Shown piece by piece: positions 58,874-64,000 of a stretch of 64,000 nucleotides of DNA. The notes under the pieces were generated by a model, which ran no database searches, had not been told where the DNA came from, and saw only the letters and a program-made list of their open reading frames with translations. The stretch is from positions 90,961 to 154,960 of the forward strand of contig NZ_GG729936.1 in the NCBI RefSeq assembly GCF_000160135.1, read 5' to 3'. This DNA comes from Oribacterium sp. oral taxon 078 str. F0262 (GTDB taxonomy: Bacteria > Bacillota > Clostridia > Lachnospirales > Lachnospiraceae). How positions within the stretch are numbered: position 1 is the stretch's first letter; every line of letters starts with the position of its first letter. The position numbers and the translations under genes are program-made.

Positions 58874-60199
58874 CTACTGCTGTTTTTCTCCGCCGATCGG
58901 GGAGCCGCAGTTCGGACAGAACTTCGGCGGATTTTCCAGGTCCTTTGCCTCCCAGCCGCACTGAGCGCACTTAATGCTGCTCTGTGCGAGAGGACGGGGC
59001 TTTCCGCAGTTGGAACAGAATTTTCCGGTATTTCCGCTCTGGCCGCATTCACAGCTCCAGCCGTTTTCCTCCGGGCGGGGCTTTCCGCAGTTGGAGCAGA
59101 ACTTCCCGGTATTTCCGCTCTGACCGCAGTCACAGCTCCAGCCCGCAGAAGAAGCAGCGGCTCCGGCTCCGGCTTTTTCGCTCTCTTCCTTAGAAGCCAT
59201 GCTGAAGAGATCCTTTGCGTTCATTCCCCCGGCATTCTGAGCCATGTTCATCCCGGCGAAGGCCATCATCGGGCCGGCTGCCTTGTTCTTCGCCGCATCT
59301 CTCATGGCATCCATCTGCGCGCTGGCGATTCCCGCTCCCGCCATCCTCGCGTTCTGGAAGACCGCGGTTCTCTCCATATCCTGGATCATCTTCGCATCTT
59401 CAGGCGGAGCCGTGGCCTCGATTCCCACGGAGCGGATCTCGATTCCCCGGATCTTCTTCCACTTCTCGGAGAGAATCTGGTTCAGGACATCCGCGAGCTC
59501 CTGGGTATGGTTTGTGATCTGATGGTAGCGGATCCCCATGTCGGAGAGCTTCCCGAGGGCGGGAGCCAGAGCCGTGACAAACTCCGACTTCATCTGGGAA
59601 CTCAGCAGCTCATCGATGGTATACTCCTCCTCTACATTGCCGGATACGTTCTTATAGAAAAGAATCGGGTCCGTGAGAACGATGGAGTATTCGCCGTGGC
59701 AGCGGAGCGCGATCGTTATATCCAGACCGATGGCATTATTCACCGCACGGAACGGAATCGGATTCGAGCTTCCAAAGCGGTTTCCCGGGATCTCCTTTGT
59801 ATTGAAGAAATAGACTCTTTGGTCATTTGCGGTATCTCCTCCAAAGGTGAAACGCTTTACGAAGAGCTTGAAGCTGTCCATGAGTCCCGCGCCGAGTCCC
59901 CCGTAGAAGATCGTCGGCTCCGTGGAGCTGTCGAAGAGAAAGGCACCCGGCTCCGCGGAGACCTCGACGATCGCGCCCTGCTCCACGATGATCATACACT
60001 GACCTTCCTGAACCGCGATGACAGAGCCGTTCGAAATAATGTTTTCACTCCCCTTGGTATTGGAGCTCCGCTTTGACTGATGCTTGCTCCCCTTCCTCAC
60101 AAGCACGCCATTGGGAAGTGAATCACAATAGAAATACTCCCTCCACTGATCCGCCAAGACTCCATTCAGCGTATCAGCGGCCACTCTGATAAGTCCCAT
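58874..60199 (-). CDS. SPFH-domain protein with three zinc ribbons
   Basis: A 441-residue protein of the YdjI/virion-core-like SPFH family. The SPFH region is about 25-300, with NTKEIPGNRFGSSNPIPFRAV as a family mark. A Gly/Ala/Met-rich stretch follows, then three C-terminal zinc ribbons from about 354. The first two are near-identical copies (GWSCxCGQSGNTGKFCSNCG); the third is different (CAQCGWEAKD...FCPNCGS). Relatives form membrane-associated assemblies; the exact role is not known. GAGGAGGAAAATGG precedes ATG 60199. Confidence 0.88.
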   Translation of the reverse strand: MGLIRVAADTLNGVLADQWREYFYCDSLPNGVLVRKGSKHQSKRSSNTKGSENIISNGSVIAVQEGQCMIIVEQGAIVEVSAEPGAFLFDSSTEPTIFYGGLGAGLMDSFKLFVKRFTFGGDTANDQRVYFFNTKEIPGNRFGSSNPIPFRAVNNAIGLDITIALRCHGEYSIVLTDPILFYKNVSGNVEEEYTIDELLSSQMKSEFVTALAPALGKLSDMGIRYHQITNHTQELADVLNQILSEKWKKIRGIEIRSVGIEATAPPEDAKMIQDMERTAVFQNARMAGAGIASAQMDAMRDAAKNKAAGPMMAFAGMNMAQNAGGMNAKDLFSMASKEESEKAGAGAAASSAGWSCDCGQSGNTGKFCSNCGKPRPEENGWSCECGQSGNTGKFCSNCGKPRPLAQSSIKCAQCGWEAKDLENPPKFCPNCGSPIGGEKQQ

Positions 60200-60462
60200 C
60201 CATTTTCCTCCTCTTTTTCAGAAGCTCTCTCATGCATAAGATTGCAGATCTTATAACACATCCCCCATCATAACATATAAATTTCTCTCATACTATAGAA
60301 AACGTCAAATAGCCCTGCCCTTTTCCCATCGGAAGCAGGCTGCGCCCGCGGCGCTTCCCGCTCCTAGAAGAGCAAAGCCTTCTCCGTCTTCGATAAACGG
60401 AGGAAAAGCGGCGCTCCGATCCGGAAGCTCCAAATCCCCGGGGGAGGGAGAGAAAGAGAGGA

Positions 60463-61848
60463 CTAGCGGGACTTAAATCCGAGGCTTAGCTCGCCTTCCT
60501 CATCGATATTCAGCGTCATGGTCTTCAAATAGCGCTCTGTGAAGTAGCGCCTCTCCTCTTCACTCAAATTGATCCTCGTCTGGTAGAGCGCGCTGTCCAG
60601 CATCTCATTGATATTAAAGTGGAATCTGTCGTCGGCCCAGCGCTTCATTTCCCGGAGAATCGCATCCCTCTTGATATCCTCGCTGTTTCCCGTATAAAAA
60701 TCGTCCAGATAGCAATAGAAAATCCCCCTCTCCTCGAGGGCGCTCTTCATATCCGGCCCGCACTTTGTGTGCTCGATCATAACGAGGAATTCCGCCTCCG
60801 GGAGCGCGGAAATCAATCCCCAGTAGTCGGAATCGCTGGAGACGAGGACGAAGGCATTGACCTGATTCTGCCAGTGCTCCTTGCAGACTCTGGTCGTAAG
60901 GCGGATATCCACCAGGGACTTGTCCTGCTTGATTCTTTCTATGAGGAGATACTCCACGGGAATCCGGATATAGCTCTCCAGAATGCTCCAGGTATCCGTC
61001 GTGTGTACATCGTCAAAAAGGATGATTCGGGAAATCTTCTTTATGATTTCTCGGTCCAGATTCCGGAGTGCCGCACAGAACTTATAGGGATCCGAATTCT
61101 CGCAGTCCACCACGAGCACCGTATTCTCATTTTCATTGATAAAATCGTAAATGCTGTTTTTAATGTAGGCCCCCGCGTCGGAGACCTTGCTGCCCTCCAT
61201 AAAGCGGTCATTATGCCAGCTGTAGAGAAGCGTCGCAAATTTTTTGTCGTTATAGAGAATATTGCCCTCATCCTTCGGGGGCCAGTTGATATACATCTGA
61301 TAGGGATAGAAGGGAAGATTTGCGTAGTAGATATCCGCAGCTGTCTTTGTCCCGGCCTCTGTCAGGCCGTTTGGCATGAGGAAAAGCTCTTTGATATAGT
61401 CCCACTTGATCCAGACCGGAAAAATATTTTTACAATTATGAATTCTCTGAGAAATGATGCGGTTGATCTCGATTACGTGATGACAGAGCTTGGTACTGGA
61501 ACGCTTGATGAAGTCTACGCCGTCCTCGCCGAGCTGTTTCAGGCACTCGGGATAGATGTACTCCGGTATGGAGTAGAGTCCCTTATATTCCATTCGCATG
61601 AGGTCATTGATCTTTTTAAAATTTCTCTCGATGGAGGTCCGCAAAATGCATAGATTCCGGATAATTCTCGCCGATTTATCGAGCTCCAGCCGCTCATAGA
61701 CGGATAGCTGCGGAGATTCGAAATCATTTTCAAAGATCCGTTTCGGTACTCCGATGAGATAGGCGACCTCGGAGACGAGATCATAGACGCTGTCCTTATA
61801 GGCCGGTACAGGCGCCGGGGATGAAATCCCAAGAGAAGTGAGATCCAT
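60463..61848 (-). CDS. NYN (PIN-like) domain putative ribonuclease
   Basis: A 461-residue protein. The N-terminal half (1-235) is helical and not recognised. The C-terminal half has a NYN/PIN-like nuclease core with the acidic residues in order: Asp248 and Asn251 (VLVVDCENSD), Asp314 (KSLVDIRLTT), and Asp339 and Asp341 (LVSSDSDYWGL). Such proteins are usually RNases. The region is less G+C-rich than its neighbours, hinting at acquisition. ATG 61848 follows AAGGAGAAAAAG; a longer open frame upstream is unlikely. Confidence 0.8.
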   Translation of the reverse strand: MDLTSLGISSPAPVPAYKDSVYDLVSEVAYLIGVPKRIFENDFESPQLSVYERLELDKSARIIRNLCILRTSIERNFKKINDLMRMEYKGLYSIPEYIYPECLKQLGEDGVDFIKRSSTKLCHHVIEINRIISQRIHNCKNIFPVWIKWDYIKELFLMPNGLTEAGTKTAADIYYANLPFYPYQMYINWPPKDEGNILYNDKKFATLLYSWHNDRFMEGSKVSDAGAYIKNSIYDFINENENTVLVVDCENSDPYKFCAALRNLDREIIKKISRIILFDDVHTTDTWSILESYIRIPVEYLLIERIKQDKSLVDIRLTTRVCKEHWQNQVNAFVLVSSDSDYWGLISALPEAEFLVMIEHTKCGPDMKSALEERGIFYCYLDDFYTGNSEDIKRDAILREMKRWADDRFHFNINEMLDSALYQTRINLSEEERRYFTERYLKTMTLNIDEEGELSLGFKSR

Positions 61849-62052
61849 CTTTTTCTCCTTTCTGGCTTTCTTTGCCGTATTGCAAAGCATATTATCTTTT
61901 TCCGTGTCATAAAGTCCCTCCGACCCTCTCCTGCACGCGCAGTGCGGCAAAGGGAGTTCATAACACTGGCATCATAGCATATATTCCCGCGGAGTCCTAG
62001 GGCAGTGCGGGGCGGGGAATCTGACGTTTTTCTTTTTTCTTTCTGAGAAAGT

Positions 62053-62098
62053 AAAAAAGGTCCCGCCGCAGCAAGGCGGCGAAACCGGGCTCCGGGAC
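62053..62098 (-). terminator. Terminator after the small genes of the spike locus
   Basis: On the minus strand GTCCCG and CGGGAC with inner CGCCGC/GCGGCG arms form a branched hairpin followed by TTTTTT. It lies 27 bp past the stop codon of the 83-residue gene and ends the VgrG-side transcript. Confidence 0.75.
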
Positions 62099-62124
62099 AC
62101 GGATTCGCCCTGTATTTTCCTGAT

Positions 62125-62376
62125 TCAGGCTTCTCTGTTCCCTGTTTTCGGATTCTGCGTTTTTGCTTTCTTTTGAAGCTTCGGCTCCCCGGAAGGAAAG
62201 CCCTTTCTCCGTATGGATTGCTCCGCGCGGTAGGCCAAAAGCCCTTCCCGCGCCGGATTTCCCGCGCCGCTTCGCATCCCTTCTCCCGTAAAGTAAAGGC
62301 AATAGGCGCGGTAGGCCCCATAGGAGAGCTCCTCACAGCGGTACAGGTCCTCCTGAGCGCGGATCAGTTCCATCAT
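62125..62376 (-). CDS. Small hypothetical protein (spike locus)
   Basis: An 83-residue hydrophilic protein. The N-terminal half looks helical with Tyr-rich pieces (MMELIRAQEDLYRCEELSYG, YRAYCLYF), and the tail is basic. GGAAAGGAGAAAGG precedes ATG 62376, a very strong site, which argues that it is a real gene despite its size. It is the last gene before a terminator in the same orientation as the VgrG-like gene. I do not recognise it. Confidence 0.55.
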   Translation of the reverse strand: MMELIRAQEDLYRCEELSYGAYRAYCLYFTGEGMRSGAGNPAREGLLAYRAEQSIRRKGFPSGEPKLQKKAKTQNPKTGNREA

Positions 62377-62425
62377 CCTTTCTCCTTTCCCATATCCCGG
62401 CGGCCTTCCCCGCCCGCCGCCTTGG

Positions 62426-62797
62426 CTATCTTCTTCGCATCCTTCTTTTCTCAAAGTCATAGGAGGAGAGGCTCTGCATATTCCCGGAGGAGAGCGGGAT
62501 GCTGCCGAGCATTCGAAGAAGGATTTTCCTTCGGATGCTCTCGTTCAGACTCCCCGCCTCTTCTGTCTTCGGAAGACACTCTCCTTCCTTACGAAGCTGC
62601 TCTCCTTCCCTCTTCGGAAGTTCCGGAATCGAAGAGAAGGCCCGCTTCCAAAGAATGTGAAGGGGCAGCTTCCTCCTAAAAGGCTGCCTGCTCTCCCCCT
62701 CTTCCTCTCTCAGCTTCTCTCCTTCTTCGGAGAGAAGCCGCAGAGCACCGCATTGGAAGGAAAGCTTCCCCTCCCGGATTTTAAGTCTCGTTCCCAC
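62426..62797 (-). CDS. Small hypothetical protein (spike locus)
   Basis: A 123-residue charged protein with no recognised domain. The start is GTG 62797, preceded by GGAGGGAGGGGAGATCT and overlapping the end of the upstream gene by 17 bp, so the two are translationally coupled. Hydrophilic, Glu/Lys/Arg-rich, no membrane segment. An adaptor or accessory role for the adjacent spike gene is possible but unsupported. Confidence 0.55.
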   Translation of the reverse strand: MGTRLKIREGKLSFQCGALRLLSEEGEKLREEEGESRQPFRRKLPLHILWKRAFSSIPELPKREGEQLRKEGECLPKTEEAGSLNESIRRKILLRMLGSIPLSSGNMQSLSSYDFEKRRMRRR

Positions 62798-63362
62798 AGA
62801 TCTCCCCTCCCTCCAGACTTTCAAAAATCATAAGGGCTGCCCTCTCCCATTCCTCCCTCTCCCGGTAGGGACAGTTGAAGGAGGCATGCAGGAGCTGTCC
62901 TCCGGCGGAGAGGAGCGCGCCGAGGTGAAAGCAGTCCTCCTCCAGTCCGGGGCTTCTGAGCGCAAGCAGCGCCCCTCCCCCGGGAAGCGCTTCCCCGCTC
63001 CTCTCAAAGAGAAGCTCATATCCTCCATTCCATTTGAGGAGAAGCTCCCGCACCGCCGCCATCGCGAGAGCCGCATCCCCTCCCGCATCCCTCCCCAGAC
63101 GGGAAAAGGCGAGGTTTGCCATCGTATCCCTGCTCATATAGATCTCCTCCGGTCTCGAAGACAAAAGATATCTCTCCCCGGAAAGCTCCTCCGGCATCCT
63201 GATAAAGCTCTCCGGCATGGCGATCCGAAACGCTCCGAGCAGGACTTTCTTTCTCTGAAAGCGGCAAAGCTCCCCCCGGATATAAAGCCCCTCTTCCAGA
63301 TTCCCCAGTACATCTCTTCTTTTAAGCTGCCTGCGGAGAATGATTTCCTCATCATAATACAT
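62781..63362 (-). CDS. Hypothetical protein, possibly DcrB/PsbP-like (spike locus)
   Basis: A 193-residue cytoplasmic protein. The pattern FRIAMPESFIRMPEELSGERYLLSSRPEEIYMS and the ending FNCPYREREEWERAALMIFESL resemble DcrB/PsbP-like folds that occur beside VgrG genes, but this is weak. GGAGAGCGCG precedes ATG 63362. It lies 12 bp after the VgrG-like gene, so the two are in one operon. Function unknown. Confidence 0.6.
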   Translation of the reverse strand: MYYDEEIILRRQLKRRDVLGNLEEGLYIRGELCRFQRKKVLLGAFRIAMPESFIRMPEELSGERYLLSSRPEEIYMSRDTMANLAFSRLGRDAGGDAALAMAAVRELLLKWNGGYELLFERSGEALPGGGALLALRSPGLEEDCFHLGALLSAGGQLLHASFNCPYREREEWERAALMIFESLEGGEICGNET

Positions 63363-63374
63363 CGCGCTCTCCTA

Positions 63375-64000
63375 TCAAAGCTTCTGAAAATCCACATCCC
63401 TTTCCGAGCGGATGCGGATTTCCTTCCCATAAACGAGAGCTCTTCGGCCCGCGCTGAGGTGAATCCCCTGCCCGCTCCTCCCGAAAAGGCCGGAATCCGC
63501 AAGGAGAAGACGGTCCTCGGAGAGAAGCTCTGTCCCTCCTCCCTTTAAAAGAAAATGCTGTCCGTTCTGCGTCCGAAGGCCGATCTCCCCCGCCCCATCG
63601 GCTCCCTCCGCATGGCAGCAGTCCAGCGCAAAGCATTTCTTCCGCTCATCCCTGTCCCCGAAGAAAAGCCGGACTCCGGCGCCGATCTCCGGCATGCAGT
63701 ACATCACATTCCCGCTGATCGGCATCCAGGGATAGAGCTTCTCTCCTCCCCTTCCCGTGTCCTCCGGGAAGGAGAGAGCGAGGCTCTCCTCCTCCGCCCG
63801 AAGCACCTTTCCGCAAAGAGAGAGCCCGGCGATCCCTTCGTTAAAGCGTTCCCGAATTCTCATCCTCTCCGGGTACAGGCCATAGCGGAAGATCAGGCTC
63901 CCTCCTGAGAGCTCCGCCCGGACCTCTCCGATGAAGAAGCGTCCTCCCCGAAAGAAAAGGCGCTCCCCCAAGCGGGCACTCTCACGGGAGGAGAGGAAGA
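63375..64000 (-). CDS. VgrG-like spike protein, C-terminal part
   Basis: The window holds the last 208 codons of a gene that continues past the right edge; the frame is open to position 64000. The VgrG/Pvc8-type pattern is clear: an FFIGEVRAEL-type segment, the OB-fold-like GKVLRAEEESLALSF, then YPWMPISGNVMYCMPEIGAGVRLFFGDRDE (compare WYCMPEVGDxVRLYFP in clostridial VgrG). A beta-rich end follows (GQHFLLKGGGTELLSEDRLLL). It probably forms the spike tip of a contractile injection system. The neighbours beyond the window would settle the type. Confidence 0.7.
   Translation of the reverse strand, partial: FLSSRESARLGERLFFRGGRFFIGEVRAELSGGSLIFRYGLYPERMRIRERFNEGIAGLSLCGKVLRAEEESLALSFPEDTGRGGEKLYPWMPISGNVMYCMPEIGAGVRLFFGDRDERKKCFALDCCHAEGADGAGEIGLRTQNGQHFLLKGGGTELLSEDRLLLADSGLFGRSGQGIHLSAGRRALVYGKEIRIRSERDVDFQKL

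Noticed and set aside
61539-62336. Long open frames on the minus strand overlapping the NYN gene start and the gap upstream
   Set aside because: They are alternative frames of the NYN gene and the adjacent terminator region, with Arg/Ser-rich translations and no SD.

Overview
This window looks like part of a chromosome from a G+C-rich member of the Clostridia, most like a Lachnospiraceae-type Firmicute. That rests on gene content and order: tig-clpP-clpX-engB, infC-rpmI-rplT, an HI0933-type flavoprotein followed by cmk-ispH-rpsA, YitT and YqeG proteins, a class B sortase, and strong SD sequences with sigma-A type promoters. The species cannot be named from the sequence alone. Almost every gene is on the minus strand; the one clear exception is the rhodanese-PP-loop gene at 36643-37806.

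Layout, left to right. 1-667 holds no convincing gene; it has a strong minus-strand promoter, and at the very edge what looks like the 5' end of a 16S rRNA, so an rRNA operon probably runs off the left side. 668-5632 carries an FAD oxidoreductase, two tandem zinc-ribbon/LRR membrane proteins and a YdjM-like membrane protein. 5743-12032 is a housekeeping block (rplT, rpmI, infC, engB, clpX, clpP, tig); infC has an unusually long leader with an attenuator-like hairpin and 111-bp tandem repeats. 12207-18824 has a probably acquired flavodoxin, a CYTH protein, rpsA, ispH, cmk, a flavoprotein and aspartate kinase. 18967-23509 holds an AIM24-type gene and a polar amino acid ABC transporter operon. 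That operon is preceded by a tiny ORF rich in Cys codons and a terminator-like hairpin, which suggests cysteine-responsive attenuation. The AIM24 gene and the transporter share a palindromic promoter element.

23546-36301 contains sortase B, YitT, a 3D-domain protein, SbcC/SbcD, glycerol kinase translationally coupled to a domain-permuted GH3 glycosidase, and a PflA-like radical SAM protein. 36643-45183 has the rhodanese-TtcA fusion, an S1 protein, an SH3b-NlpC/P60 cell-wall hydrolase, a TrpXYZ-type ABC system whose binding protein is fused to its permease, and a 2-hydroxycarboxylate transporter. 45406-49181 is an aroK-aroD-yqeG-nrdR cluster headed by a membrane protein with a long acidic tail. 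49355-55073 is a 5-oxoprolinase operon (NRAMP-like transporter, pxpB, pxpC, accB, accC, pxpA) resembling Bacillus ycsFGI-kipIA but with biotin carboxylase genes inside it.

55317-64000 is the most accessory part: an SseB-SseB-degenerate ADP-ribosylglycohydrolase fusion, a MscS channel with no normal start codon, a small membrane protein, an SPFH/zinc-ribbon protein and a NYN-domain putative nuclease. At the right edge are four short genes beside the C-terminal part of a VgrG-like spike protein, which points to a contractile-injection-type locus continuing outside the window.

A recurring oddity is short tandem repeats in leaders and gene junctions, mostly with unit lengths divisible by three (111, 33, 18, 15 and 12 bp). 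All functional calls come from reading motifs and gene context; no database search or folding program was run.
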